Shown: positions 21,590 through 31,924, counted from the stretch's first letter. The stretch: DNA of 64,000 bases from Harmothoe impar (GCA_947462335.1 OX381714.1:60681800-60745799), one strand, 5' to 3'. The notes: a model not told the origin generated them from the sequence alone. Numbers and translations are program-made.

Positions 21590-21726
21590 ATGAAGGTCTG
21601 AATTGTTTGCATTGCCCCCAACAAGTAGCATGGTGATGTACCTCGGCTGCACCTCGTTAAATCACGTCCATGACCCGCCTCGGGCAGTACACGGACGTTG
21701 TACATTTCCTTGGTCAGTTCTGGCAT
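21590..21726 (-). CDS. Possible first coding exon, unknown protein
   Basis: On the minus strand an ATG at 21726 in a GGAACATGCC context opens a frame beginning MPELTKEMYNVRVLPEAG. The codons look well used, and the DNA upstream carries a perfect GGTCACGTGACC E-box. The frame stays open to 21412, but its last part resembles family A sequence, so a real exon would end earlier. No strong splice donor was found, and no protein family is recognised. Confidence 0.2.
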
Positions 21727-21760
21727 GTTCCTTCCTGGGAGGCATTAGCATTGACTCCCA

Positions 21761-21772
21761 GGTCACGTGACC
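21761..21772. promoter_or_regulatory. Palindromic E-box (USF/MITF/TFEB type)
   Basis: GGTCACGTGACC, 35 bp upstream of the ATG of the minus-strand candidate exon. GTCACGTGAC is the CLEAR/USF consensus. Confidence 0.35.
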
Positions 21773-22007
21773 GCGGGCAGTAGGCCACCCCCCCCCCCCC
21801 ACCTACCCTACTGCAGCCTCAGCACTAACCCATCCACGTGCATGCCAGGGTTCTGGTCAATGCACTTGTGTCAATACACTTAGCATGTAGCTGAGCTTTG
21901 GTCCATACACATGTACAAGACAGTGTGGCTTACAGTGCACAGGAGAAGGTAGACAAATACAAAAGCTGGTATCTCCATCATAACTAAATAACTTGTCACT
22001 GCATGCT

Positions 22008-22305
22008 TAGGCCCAAAAGAAAGAGGTGTATTTCAGTTTAGATGGTCTGAAAATCTAGCCTAGGGAGGTCGGGTTTTCTTTTCCTTTTTTAATCTTTTGA
22101 ACTTTGGCCTGAAATCAACTCGCAAACCTCGGTGCCAACTCCCTAACAACAGCGTTGACTCCCGGACTATCACATTGACTCTGAAATAGCCCCGAAATGA
22201 CATAAATATAAATATTATTTCAAAATTGGATAAAACGTTCTAGGGTCAGCCCTGTTTTGCTTAGTAGAGTCAGGTAACCTGAAACACACCTTTTTTGTTA
22301 TGGCT
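22008..22305. mobile_element. Family F MITE, copy 3
   Basis: Left TAGGCCCAAAAGAAAGAGG then TGTATTTCAG; right GTAACCTGAAACACACC then a TTATGGCTCA end. It abuts family C copy 2. Confidence 0.7.
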
Positions 22306-22318
22306 CATGGGACAGCAG

Positions 22319-22422
22319 CACACTCAAAAAAGTCAGCGCCATTGTCGCTAAAACCACTCTCATGTGAAAGTCAGACACTGCCTGACTTTTATGTGAGGGT
22401 GGTTTTAGCGACAGTGAGTGTG
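22319..22422. mobile_element. Family C foldback MITE, copy 2
   Basis: CACACTCAAAAAAGTCAGCG left; the hairpin centre GTCAGACACTGCCTGAC is kept; the right terminal arm is deleted after GCGACAGTG. Confidence 0.7.
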
Positions 22423-22686
22423 AGGTAATTCACTGAATCTTGCTCATGGACAACACATATATATGTACACATATCTAATGCTATTTTAGTGTAATTTAGA
22501 TGGTAAATATAGTCGTAGGTCATATGGCCTGAACCAGTTTCCATCCCTCCCCAGCTCTGTAGTCAACCCTGTACAGCCAACCCAATGCAGGGCAGGCAGT
22601 GGCAGGAGTCGGTGGGGGGGGGGGGGGGGCACAAACCTGGTTTACATGTTTTATGGAGCTTGTTATACATGAGGGAGTGGGAGGGA

Positions 22687-23232
22687 GGAGAGAGGAGGGA
22701 TGGGGAGCAGCATGCAATACGTCATCTACACACTAACCCAGTCTGCATATAGGCGGTCTGCTGAAGTCTACTTGGACTGTGGGATTGTAAGTAAAAGGGA
22801 GGGAGATGGGAAGGAGGGGAGCAGAAGACAGGGCAGGGAGAATGGACGGGGGGAGGGAGAGGGGGAGAGGGAGAGGAGAGAGGGAGAGGGAGAGGGAGAG
22901 GGAGAGGGAGAGGGAGAGGGAGAGAGGGGAGGGGGAGAGGGGAGAGGGAGAGGGGAGAGGGAGAGGGAGAGGGAGAGGGAGAGGGGAGAGGGAGAGGGGA
23001 GGGGAGAGGGAGAGGAGAGAGGGAGAGGGAGAGGGAGAGGGAGAGGGAGAGGGAGAGGGAGAGGGAGAGGGGAGAGGGAGAGGTAGAGGTAGAGAGGGAG
23101 AGGGGGAGAGGGGGAGAGGGGGGAGAGGGGGAGAGGGGGAGAGGGGGAGAGGGGGAGAGGGGGGATGGGAGAGAGAGAGAGGAGGGATGGGGAGCAGCAT
23201 GCAATAAGTCATCTACACACTAACCTAGTCTG
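22687..23232. repeat. Duplicated flank enclosing a GA-rich array
   Basis: A block of about 57 bp containing GGGATGGGGAGCAGCATGCA and GTCATCTACACACTAACC occurs at 22687-22743 and again at 23173-23232, one on each side of the purine array. This is a tandem duplication with the array between the copies. Confidence 0.75.
22845..23170. repeat. (GGGAGA)n purine microsatellite, about 325 bp
   Basis: Runs of GGGAGA/GGGGAGA without a pyrimidine break for long stretches. All frames are open by composition only; predicted Arg/Glu/Gly or Pro/Ser/Leu peptides are not genes. Confidence 0.9.
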
Positions 23233-23449
23233 TAGGATGGTCTGGTAGGGGGAGAGGGGAGAGAGGGGGAGAGCGAAGAGGGGAGTTCTGGGAAATTTCG
23301 CTTATCATATTCTCCTATTTTAATACATACAGAAGCTTTATGGAGGGGGGGATTTCTGAAGACATTTTGCGTATTAGAACTTATGGAAGCCTAGCGCTAC
23401 TCCTGGCTACCCATACATGGTCCCCCCCCCCCATTTCTATGGACCGTTG

Positions 23450-23636
23450 CGTCAAGAAAGGGTGACTATATCAAAATAAAGTTTTATTTACTCCGGTGTC
23501 AGCAGAATGCATGTAACATTATCTGTAATAGCTATATTTGCAGAGATTAGGAGATTCACAGGACAATTTTCTTTCAAATAATACATGCAGTGCAGGATTT
23601 TGAGGTCATACCCATGTATTTTTTGTAGGGATGTCA
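23450..23636. repeat. Dispersed repeat shared with 11750-11945
   Basis: Same motif order as the earlier copy; interrupted on the right by the element at 23637. Confidence 0.4.
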
Positions 23637-24056
23637 TCGATACCCCCAGAATCGATACACCGACATTTGTTGAATTCCGATTATCGCATCGACAAAAGCA
23701 TTATATCGATACAGTTTTTCTATCACAGTTTACCTCATAATGTACCTTTCTAAAACTATAAAGATTGTGTAAATATTCCATCTAGAACTTGCTTTTTATT
23801 CCATTTGAAAATTGTAACCTATTTTTGCCGAAAACATTGAAGGCAAAGAACCTCGGATTGTGTTCAAATTGCTACCAAATGTTTGTGCCTATAGACTCAA
23901 GTATGAGGGAGGAAATAAATTAGTGTAGATTACCCCCCTTTTTCAAGCACATATTAACTGTTTTTGTAAAATTAAAATAAATCGAAATAATCGAAAAATC
24001 GAGACCAAAATGGTGATTATCGAAATCGAAATAAATTGGATGTCAATGACATCCCT
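23637..24056. mobile_element. Element with AGGGATGTCAT ends
   Basis: Left AGGGATGTCATCGATAC, right GATGTCAATGACATCCCT. Interior has many ATCGAT/ATCGAAAT motifs. The ends and composition resemble hAT-type short elements of other animals; superfamily not proven. Confidence 0.55.
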
Positions 24057-24189
24057 GATATTTTGGTGAGAGTTCAGCAATGTTCAAAAACTTTTTTAAG
24101 GCCGAAAGGCCCCGGAGGGGCCCTGGTGGTGAGCTTGCAAACTACCAGGTTGAGGCATTATATTGTTTTCATTTGACAGGAAGTCAGTA

Positions 24190-24234
24190 CGGGTGCCGCC
24201 ATTTTGTTTTAAGGGGTGCCGCCATTTTGTTTTA
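24190..24234. promoter_or_regulatory. Tandem pair of YY1-type sites
   Basis: GTGCCGCCATTTTGTTTTAA occurs twice in direct repeat, 27 bp apart; GCCGCCATTTT matches the YY1/Pho consensus on the minus strand. Confidence 0.35.
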
Positions 24235-24294
24235 AGGTGTCACAACACAAATTTATGCATATATGAATAAAATTAATATTAATCAACCTTCGAT

Positions 24295-25400
24295 CCTGAG
24301 GTTGATCATAAGCATACCTATACCCCCTAACATGGACCCAAGGAATTCAATGGTTCTATTGGTTTGTTGCTAAGACAGCTGGTTGCCTAGCAACAGCTAT
24401 TCTAATTGTTTATCTGCCTAGCAACACCCATTTCCATGCTCCTGAGGTTGATTATAATCATACCTACCCCCCCCCCCCCTCCCTAACATGGACCCAAGGG
24501 ATTCAATAGTTCTATTAGTTTGTTGCTAAGACAGCTGGTTGCCTAGCAACAGCTATTCTAATTGTTTATCTGCCTAGCAACACCCATTTCCATGCTCCTG
24601 AGGTTGATTATTATTGTACCTACCCCCCTTAACATGGACCCAAGGAATTCAATGGTTCTATTAGTTTGTTGCTAAGACAGTTGGTTGCCTAGCAACAGCA
24701 ATTCTAATTGTTTATCTGCCTAGCAACAACCATTTCCATGCTCCTGAGGTTGATTATAATCCTACCTACCCCCCTTAACATGGACCCGAGGAATCGAATG
24801 GTTTTATTGGTTTGTTGCTAAGACAGCTGGCTGCCTAGCAACAGCTATTCTAATTGTTTATCTGCCTAGCAACACCCATTTCCATGCTCCTGAGGTTGAT
24901 TATTATTGTACCTACCCCCCTAATATGGACCCAAGATATCGAATGGTTCTATTAGTTTGTTGCTAAGACAGTTGGTTGCCTAGAAACAGCTATTCTAATT
25001 GTTTATCTGCCTAGCAACACCCATTTCCATGCTCCTGAGGTTGATTATAATCCTACCTACCCCCCCTAACATGGACCCAAGGAATTCAATGGTTCTATTG
25101 GTTTGTTGCTAAGACAGTTGGTTGCCTAGCAACAACTATTCTAATTGTTTATCTGCCTAGCAACACCCATTTCCATGCTCCTGAGGTTGATTATAATCCT
25201 ACCTACCCCCCCTAACATTGACCCGAGGAATCGAATGGTTTTATTGGTTTGTTGCTAAGACAGCTGGCTGCCTAGCAACAGCTATTCTAATTGTTTATCT
25301 GCCTAGCAGCACACATTTCCATGCTCCTGAGGTTGATTATAATCCTACCTACCCCCCCTAACATGGACCAAAGGAATTCAATGGTTCTATAAGTGCTGCT
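24295..25400. repeat. 146-bp satellite, about 7.5 units, each with an X-box
   Basis: Units start with CCTGAGGTTGATTATAAT at 24295, 24441, 24597, 24743, 24889, 25034, 25180 and 25326. Spacing is 145-147 bp except one unit lengthened by a C run. Most contain GTTGCCTAGCAAC, a palindromic RFX-type X-box, followed by a second half-site CTGCCTAGCAAC. Unit identity is high. Confidence 0.9.
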
Positions 25401-25571
25401 GCACTGGTGGCCACCTAGTGGCTGTATATTACACTAAATCCCTGTAATGGCATATTTTCCCCTGTAGTGTCACATCTGTCAGTTATATCATCCTTAACCC
25501 TGGTTATTTTCTGTCTTGAATCGGTCCCCTACAAACATACCAACCATGAAGACATTATGTTCCTTCAAATG

Positions 25572-25644
25572 CAAGAATTGCGGTTGTTGCCGCGTATAAA
25601 AATGCCTGAGGCATTTTTTTACGTGGCAACAACCGCAATTCTTG
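25572..25644. other. Near-perfect 73-nt hairpin
   Basis: Arm CAAGAATTGCGGTTGTTGCC pairs with GGCAACAACCGCAATTCTTG, and the stem continues through CGTA/TACG and AAAATGCC/GGCATTTT to a loop of about 3 nt. It does not belong to any other family here. It could be a miniature foldback element or a small-RNA precursor. Confidence 0.7.
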
Positions 25645-25862
25645 TTCAACAACTTTTCTGCATTGGTCTATAGTGTGGGAAGTCGCCGATCGAGCAGAGC
25701 ATCCTTTCCATTTGGCTGCTCGTCTACCTATACCCGTGGGAAGCAGACCAGGCAGGTCCCGGGGCGTCTTAGAGGGCAGAGGGTTGATTTCCAATGGATG
25801 CCTGCCCCTCTGTGCCCTCCCCAATACCAGTCCTCCCAGACCGCCATCCTACATGGGGAACT

Positions 25863-26063
25863 CTTAAAGGGCCTCCAGTTCATTGGTTTTCTTGAAATGC
25901 CAATGTAGCGCCGGCGAGTAACTCACATTATGCTAACGCTACAAGCCCGTAGAGTTGCACGATGCATGAACGCAGCCCCAGCGAGTAACTCACCAGGAGA
26001 TGTATACATCCATGCATCATATTAAGACAAAAGGGGGACAGAGCACAGAGGTTTAAGGACGGT
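25863..26063. mobile_element. Family A element, heavily decayed
   Basis: CTTAAAGGGCC left, TTTAAGGACGG right, with GCGCCGGCGAGTAACTC and CGCAGCCCCAGCGAGTAACT remnants. Confidence 0.55.
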
Positions 26064-26171
26064 CTTGTTGAAGCGCCATAGGTGAATGAATCTTGAAATA
26101 TATCTCAAAACCTAATGCTGATCTTGCATGAGCGCATGTCTTATATAAGCGCTGGGCTAGTCGATCCTCAC

Positions 26172-26611
26172 ACACAGGCAAATATCAGCGTCAGCCAATG
26201 TCGCCATAACCACTTTCAGACAAGGGTCAGGCACTGCTGGACTATAATAGATGGCCCATTCTAGTGAGGGTCAGGCTATATTAGACCTTCAATGACAGGC
26301 TGGACTTTTGCAAAATTGCTTGAAAGTCTAGCCGTGCTGGACCTTCATGCCAGAGTCTAACAATGCTGGACTCTTGCAGGCTGAAAGAGACTCTCCCCAG
26401 AGTCCAGCATTGCCAGACTCTGGCATGAGGATCCAGCATAGCCCGACTCTCAATCAATTTTGGGTGAGTAGAAGCTTTAGTTAAAGGTCCAGCATAGCCT
26501 GACCCTCACTAGAATTGCCCTTGACCCATCTATTGTAGTCCAGCAGTGCCTGACCCTTGTATGAGAGTGCTAATGGCGACATTGGCTGACGCTCATATTT
26601 GCCTGTGTGCA
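26172..26611. mobile_element. 440-bp foldback element related to family C
   Basis: Outer arms ACACAGGCAAATATCAGCGT ... ACGCTCATATTTGCCTGTGT, followed by CAGCCAATGTCGCCAT / ATGGCGACATTGGCTG. The arms continue with repeated TCCAGCA and GTCAGGC motifs towards a centre near 26390. An expanded relative of the 120-bp family C hairpins. Confidence 0.7.
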
Positions 26612-26612
26612 G

Positions 26613-26672
26613 GCATGAAGACAGGCAAAAGGGAATAGTACATTGATGCACTCTGCTTGCCTTAAAGGGTTA
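26613..26672. mobile_element. Family A right-end fragment
   Basis: ATTGATGCACTCTGCTTGCC followed by TTAAAGGGTTAA. Confidence 0.5.
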
Positions 26673-26894
26673 AAGCACAGTTCACCCTTTTAGGCCCCTC
26701 CATGTCTATAATTTCCACCCAACCTGAAAGACGCCTCTTTGTGTTTGACCAAATATTGACTCCCACCTTAGTCCCCGAGACATCTTTTTCACACCCTTAA
26801 TTGGCCTCCCCTCTCCTATCGCCCCCGCAGCCATCTATAGGGCTCTACCGGGACCGGACTTGTTCCCGTGACCACTCTGCTCTCGTATTGTAGC

Positions 26895-27030
26895 CTGTTC
26901 CCCGGAAGCTATGGTGTGTGAGTGTGTGGTCACTACCTAAGTCTCACGATAAATTGCGAGCTCAGAACTAACATGGCCGCCCATACGGAGAAAACCGAAT
27001 CATCGCTATACTGCTAGTGTCAAGACCCCA
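26895..27030 (+). promoter_or_regulatory. Promoter-like patch with ETS and YY1 motifs and a short ATG frame
   Basis: CCCCGGAAGC (ETS core) near 26900 is followed about 95 bp later by AACATGGCCGCCC, a YY1 match overlapping an ATG in good context. The frame reads MAAHTEKTESSLYC before a stop. A MITE begins at 27032, so any first exon would be cut there. No donor is convincing. Confidence 0.25.
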
Positions 27031-27031
27031 G

Positions 27032-27226
27032 TACACTGTAAACAGTTAGTGTAGGTACACTGTAGAATCTACTGTAGATCTACAGTAAAATCTACTGTAG
27101 AATGGATTAACAGTAGAATCTATTGTAGATTTACAGTAGGTTATACTGTTTACCTTCAACAAACTGTACACCTACAGTAGAATCTACTGTACACCTACAA
27201 GAGTGGCAACTGACTTTTCACAGTGT
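27032..27226. mobile_element. MITE rich in TACTGTAGATCTACAGTA palindromes
   Basis: TACACTGTAAACAGT left, TTTTCACAGTGT right; the interior is built from AATCTACTGTA and its complement. A fragment of the same family lies at 40849-40926. Confidence 0.6.
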
Positions 27227-27372
27227 GGTCTATAGAGGGGGGTGGGTGGAGGAAATGTCCTGGAGGAGGGCCTTTCTTTAGGTGGTTGCTGCTACTTCCC
27301 TGCTTAGACTACATGTCTGTCTGGTTAAGGGGTGCTGGGAGGTGGGGAGGGGGGGGCTGAGGGTCCTAACTT

Positions 27373-27619
27373 CTAACCCTTTAAGGACGGGATGATACCT
27401 TAATGCATCATGTCCTTGGTTGGCATGATGCATGAATGCAGCCCTGGCAAATAGCTCGCCTTTGCATTTAAGCATCATGCTGACCTTATGGGTTCAGACA
27501 CCACCGAAGGGTTGGCACGATGCGCCATTGTAGCACCGGTGAGTTACTCGCCAGGGCTGCATTGGTGCATCATGACGACAAATGTCGTCTTTTAACGACG
27601 TCCATCCTTAAAGGGTTAA
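27373..27619. mobile_element. Family A element
   Basis: CTAACCCTTTAAGGACGGG left, right edge TTAA. First palindrome damaged, second (27517-27573) readable. Confidence 0.8.
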
Positions 27620-27675
27620 GGGCAGCTTAGTCAGGTGTGTATAGGATAGACTCTAAGAGGTTTCGATATCTCTTG

Positions 27676-27865
27676 CACAGAGAAAAGAAACAGCATCAAA
27701 GGGGAGTCCAGGTTGCCTCCAGAATGACTCCCCTCTTTAAGGGAGCCAAGGTCGCCTAAGGGAGCCTAGACGACTCTCTGCCCTCTCTGGCAGACCTCAG
27801 GAAGTCACCTGGGGGAGTTATATGACCCAGAGAGCTATATGACTTCCCCAGGTGACTCCCTTTGG
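27676..27865. mobile_element. Family E MITE, right end lost
   Basis: CACAGAGAAAAGAAACAGCA left and GGGAGTCCAGGTTGCCTCCA arm; the sequence leaves the family near 27865. Confidence 0.6.
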
Positions 27866-27889
27866 ATAGCATAAAATTCATTGAGATTA

Positions 27890-28105
27890 GAATGACTGAG
27901 GTGAGTTGGTCAGTACTGACCATCCTGACAATAGACATTTATTAACTAGCCTAGATTGGTCATAATAGGGAGCTAAAATGATGCTGTTTGGCTATAGTTT
28001 GTTTTGTTTGTTTGTGTAGTTTAACGTCCCACTGACTATGCAGGCTATAGTGACTGAGAGATTGGTCGTGTAGGGAGCCAAAGAATATCAGTAGTAAAGG
28101 TGGCT
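27890..28105. repeat. Dispersed repeat family G, copy 1
   Basis: GAGTTGGTCAGTACTGACC, CCTAG(A/G)TTGGTC and GGGAGCCAAAGAATATCAGT blocks occur here and at 53478-53655 in the same order. A TTTGTTTGTTTG insertion splits this copy. Confidence 0.65.
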
Positions 28106-28534
28106 ACCGTACCATCACGATTAAGCACCGGGGCGCTCTTCAATTTGGCGGGGCCTTTAAACCCAAGACAGGCGCTTATTTGAGATCCTATTTTAGTGTT
28201 TAAGGAATATATCAAGACTCCTATACCCCCGGCGCTTACTAGTACACAAGACCGGCGCTCTTTCAAGACAGGCGCTTTATCGCTTTAACGGTATGGTAGA
28301 TGCATCCACAGGCCCCCACTGATCACGTGTACCAGATACATCCATCTCCCCCCACCACCCCAGACGGCCCCCATCACAGACCAGACCGCCCTCTCACAAG
28401 TCCTCTACAAGTCCGCTTCTTATTTTCCCTGTTTTCTGTTGGCGCCTTGTTTTTCTCCCCTGGCGTGCGGCCTGTGACGGGGTGGGAGGGCACAGCCTTG
28501 ACGTCAGAAGGGTACTAGATTATACTCCAGCCCT

Positions 28535-29032
28535 TTAACCCTTTAAGGATGCATTCAAGCATCATGAGGACCCTAAGGGGTTCCAATGGGTCGGCATGAT
28601 GCACCAATGGTGAGTAACTGGCTTCCATGCACCTTGACGACCAAGGGCATGATACATTAAGGTATCATGCTAACCCTTCAGGAGTGTCTCAACCCTTCGG
28701 CATGATGCTTGAATGCAGCACTGGTGTGCCTCTACATAGGTAAAAATTGACACGAGCGACACGGCCATTTTAGGCCCTTTTAAAAATAGACGGACCCAAG
28801 AAAATTAGGGGTAAAAATCGACCCACAGGGATTTTTTCTCTAAGTTGTTATATACATAAAATTCGACACAGTGACAAGGCCCTTTTGCTTATATCCGACA
28901 TGGCGACACGGTCCAAATTGTGGGTACCCATGTAGAGGCACAATGGTGAGTTACTCACCAGGGCTGCATTCATGCATCATGACAACCAAGGCTTGGTGCA
29001 ATAATGTATTATACCGTCCTTAAAGGTTTAAA
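28535..29032. mobile_element. Family A element containing family J
   Basis: TTAACCCTTTAAGGATGC left; GTCCTTAAAGGTTTAAAGG right. The J element splits the second palindrome. Confidence 0.75.
28736..28941. mobile_element. Family J element, copy 1 (206 bp)
   Basis: GTGCCTCTACATAGGTA ... TACCCATGTAGAGGCAC. Flanks ACTGGT / AATGGT are a 5-of-6 match for a 6-bp target duplication. Interior rich in AAATCGAC and GACACGGC motifs. Confidence 0.75.
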
Positions 29033-29214
29033 GGGCTAGTGGCTGATGGTGAATGTGCGTGGTTCCCCAGTCTGTGACGAGGTACAGGGTGGGGGGGGGG
29101 GGGGGGGTGGCTGCAATTCTGCTGTATCTCAGATAACAACCCAGAGGGGGAAACGTTTAAAAGCAAGAACATGAAGGTGCATACAGAGCAGTGGTAGCAG
29201 TGCTGAATAGGATC

Positions 29215-29385
29215 TTAACCCTTAAAGGACAGCATAATGCCTTAATGAATCATGCGAGTAACTCGCCAGTGCTGCATTCAAGTATCATGCCGACCCTACG
29301 GGGTAGAGACACTCCCAAAGGCTCGGCATGATGCACCAATGTAGCACCGGCGATTTACTCACCGGGGCTGCATTGGTGCATCCAT
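29215..29385. mobile_element. Family A element, right end lost
   Basis: TTAACCCTTAAAGGACAGC left; the second palindrome (29332-29378) is present, then the family sequence stops. Confidence 0.7.
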
Positions 29386-29407
29386 CCCAAATCCACTTGC
29401 AATCTAC

Positions 29408-29446
29408 TGACTCCCCCCCCTTTTTTTTTAAAGATGAGCACTCCCT
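29408..29446. mobile_element. End fragment of the TAAGGGAGTGCTCATTTTTT family
   Basis: A C/T run followed by AAAGATGAGCACTCCCTAA matches the right end of the element at 14743-14999. Confidence 0.5.
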
Positions 29447-29552
29447 AAACATTTATAGAGAGATCTCTATAATCAGCCATGCCTCGTGGCCAAAGTTGGT
29501 CAGATGGTGAGTGTGGCGATTTACAGAGTGAGAAATGTACGGTATGAAAACT

Positions 29553-29670
29553 ACACACACAGAAAAGTGAGTCATTGTCGCTAAAACTACCCTCACCTGA
29601 GGGTCAGGCTGCCTGACTCTCAAGTGAGGGTAGTTTTAGCGACAATGACTCTCACTTTTCTGAGGGTGTA
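29553..29670. mobile_element. Family C foldback MITE, copy 3
   Basis: ACACACACAGAAAAGTGAGT ... ACTCTCACTTTTCTGAGGGT, centre GTCAGGCTGCCTGAC. The most self-complementary copy. Confidence 0.75.
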
Positions 29671-29774
29671 CCCCAAACTACCCCTGCAAGTAGGTGAGAC
29701 TGTGTATACACTGCACTACAAGCTTAGTGTCAGACACAAGTAGTATAGTGAGATGGAGGCCTGCCGCAGGGGTG

Positions 29775-30022
29775 TACACTGAAAAAACAAACTTGTCTCC
29801 AGACTCGTTGAAATGACTGTCATAAAATAAACGAGTCAAAAGTTGTCTAACCTATCAGGTTACCATCCCACAAATAGAATCTGGAGCTGGCAAATGTCGG
29901 GATTTGGGCTGGCACATGCCAAGTGGGTCTTCTATCTCAAGCTAGAAGACCCGCTCCCTTGTCACTTAGACAAGTTTTTGTCACTTTGAAGAGTCTGAAG
30001 ACAAGTTTACTTTTTGAGTGTA
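29775..30022. mobile_element. Family D MITE, copy 1
   Basis: TACACTGAAAAAACAAACTT ... AAGTTTACTTTTTGAGTGTA. TA edges suggest Tc1/mariner-type targeting. A short deletion removes the inner right-arm AACTCGTTTATTTTATG. Confidence 0.75.
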
Positions 30023-30127
30023 GTGTCAGATAGTAGTAAAGTAAGGTGCACCTAGCCCCAGGCATACTAACCAAAAACACAACGTGTGAGCATATCCAAG
30101 CTGTATGCATACGCGTGGCCCTTTATA

Positions 30128-30187
30128 CTGCAACATTGGCGAGTTACTCGCCAGAACTGCATTCGTGCATCATGACGTGCAAGGGCG
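30128..30187. mobile_element. Family A fragment
   Basis: TTGGCGAGTTACTCGCCAG and GCATTCGTGCATCATGACG, the half of one palindrome plus core. Confidence 0.55.
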
Positions 30188-30205
30188 TCCCGAGCCTGTA
30201 GCCTG

Positions 30206-30456
30206 TACACTCAAAAAGTAAACTTGTCTCCAGACTCTTGCAAGTGACTGTCATAAAATAAACGAGTCAAAAACTTGTCTAAGTGACAAGGAAGCGGGTC
30301 TTCTAGCTGGAGATAGAAGACATACTTGGCATGTGCCAGCCCAAAACCCCACATTTGCCAGCTGCAGATTCTATTTGTGGGATGGTACCCTGATAGGTTA
30401 GACAACTTTTGACTCGTTTATCTTATGTCTAGAGACAAGTTTACTTTTTCAGTGTA
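30206..30456. mobile_element. Family D MITE, copy 2
   Basis: TACACTCAAAAAGTAAACTT ... AAGTTTACTTTTTCAGTGTA; opposite orientation to copies 1 and 3. Confidence 0.8.
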
Positions 30457-30546
30457 CCTGGCCCGGTGTCGGGTACTTTAATGGTTAGAGTAGTGAGAGC
30501 TAACAGAGATGTGATTTCCCACGAGGCTAGACCACAGCCTCTACAC

Positions 30547-30805
30547 TACACTGAAAAAATAAACTTGTCTCTAGACTCGTCTCAGTGACGGTCATAAAAG
30601 AAACGAGTCAAAAGTTGTCTAACCTATCAGGTTACTATCCCACAAGTAGAATCTGGAGCTGGCAAATGTCGGGTTTTGGGCTGGCACATGCCAAGTATGT
30701 CCAGCTAGGAGACCCACTTCCTTGTCACTTAAACAAGTTTTTAACTCGTTTATTTTATGGTCGTCACTTTGAAGAGTCTGGAGACAAGTTTACTTTTTGA
30801 GTGTA
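30547..30805. mobile_element. Family D MITE, copy 3
   Basis: TACACTGAAAAAATAAACTT ... AAGTTTACTTTTTGAGTGTA, with both inner arms GTCATAAAA...AACGAGTC and their complement. Confidence 0.8.
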
Positions 30806-31050
30806 CTTAGAACAGACTGACTAATATACTCCAACCCCACCCCACCACCCCTGGGACTGGTATATTATAGCCCAACACGAGACGAACAGGCCCATCCCCA
30901 ACCTACCAGTGCACTATACTTGCTAACAGGCCTCTTGCTATAGACAAATCCCATTAAATTCAAAACGCCACGTTTACCCCAACAACGTGCTAGTCAGTAG
31001 TATAGGACAATTATTGATAACTAGACTCTTGGCAGGATAGACTGAAGCTT

Positions 31051-31142
31051 TAAAGCGGCATTCTCACCGAGCATGTCCCATTCACATTTTCTAGTACTAT
31101 TCTTGTCTACTATGTGATTGTTGCGAGTGGTGATGTTGCACC
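31051..31142. mobile_element. Family L short element, copy 1
   Basis: AAAGCGGCATTCTCACCGAG left and TGCGAGTGGTGATGTTGC right, matching the cleaner copy at 60604-60699. Confidence 0.5.
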
Positions 31143-31924
31143 TTCAATGAAAATCTAACGTTTAGTATATTCATGCAGTTGATATCATTATATTCTCTTC
31201 AATGAGGATACACAATTTCTGCTACCACTAGGCTGTTCGACGACCGGCCTGTTTGGCTACTCCCTATCTGTCACAGTGCTAAAGAAGGGCATACTGTATT
31301 GCATTATTTCACCTGTTATGCTATGTTCTTAATCATTTGCCTTACCTTGTTGGAAACATCGATTCTTCTTCTTTCCACAGTGTTAAGATATATGTCTAAT
31401 AAACATTTCTTTAGTTAAATTCAGGCATTTTAATTATTGGTACTGCTGAGAATATTGGCATTGTGGGCTAGGCCATGTAACATACAGGGCAGACATGGTC
31501 CCTGCCTTCAGGGGAAAAGAGGGTCTAATTTCAATATAAATGCACCATTTCTTGGGAGAATATAGTAGACACAATATACCTTCTATATATGTAACTTTTA
31601 TAGCGTACTTGTAAGCCATTAAGTCACAAATATAGCGTGAATTTACCCAACTTCTAACAACCACTGTTCCTTAAATAATTGCTAGAAGAGTCTGGAAGAA
31701 TGGCAACTGAGGGGGGCACCAACCAACTTTAAACATTGTGTGCGGCCCAAGCAACTCTGCCCCTTCTGTTTCCTATGTGTGCGAGGTATTACTTGGGAAA
31801 TGTGCGTATCATATTATAGGTTCTTGGCAAGTTAGTCGAGGGGCAAACATAATCAGGCATCCCCCTCCTGTGTGATTGCCTCCCACCCCTTTTCTTTTCT
31901 GACTAAGAGCGTATGCTGCAGGGT
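31143..31924. other. Stretch without recognised gene
   Basis: AT-rich; an AATAAA is present near 31400 and a CTTCTTCTTTCCACAG acceptor-like run near 31380, but no frame or partner donor supports an exon. Confidence 0.3.

Noticed and set aside
22700..23212. Long frames rich in Arg/Glu/Gly or Pro/Ser/Leu on both strands
   Set aside because: They are translations of the GA microsatellite; all frames are open by composition.
25555..25824. Frame MGRAQRGRHPLEINPLPSK... on the minus strand
   Set aside because: Passes through the 73-nt hairpin, which yields similar peptides on both strands, and shows no motif.
31370..31410. Acceptor-like CTTCTTTCCACAG followed by AATAAA
   Set aside because: No open coding block between them and no donor partner.
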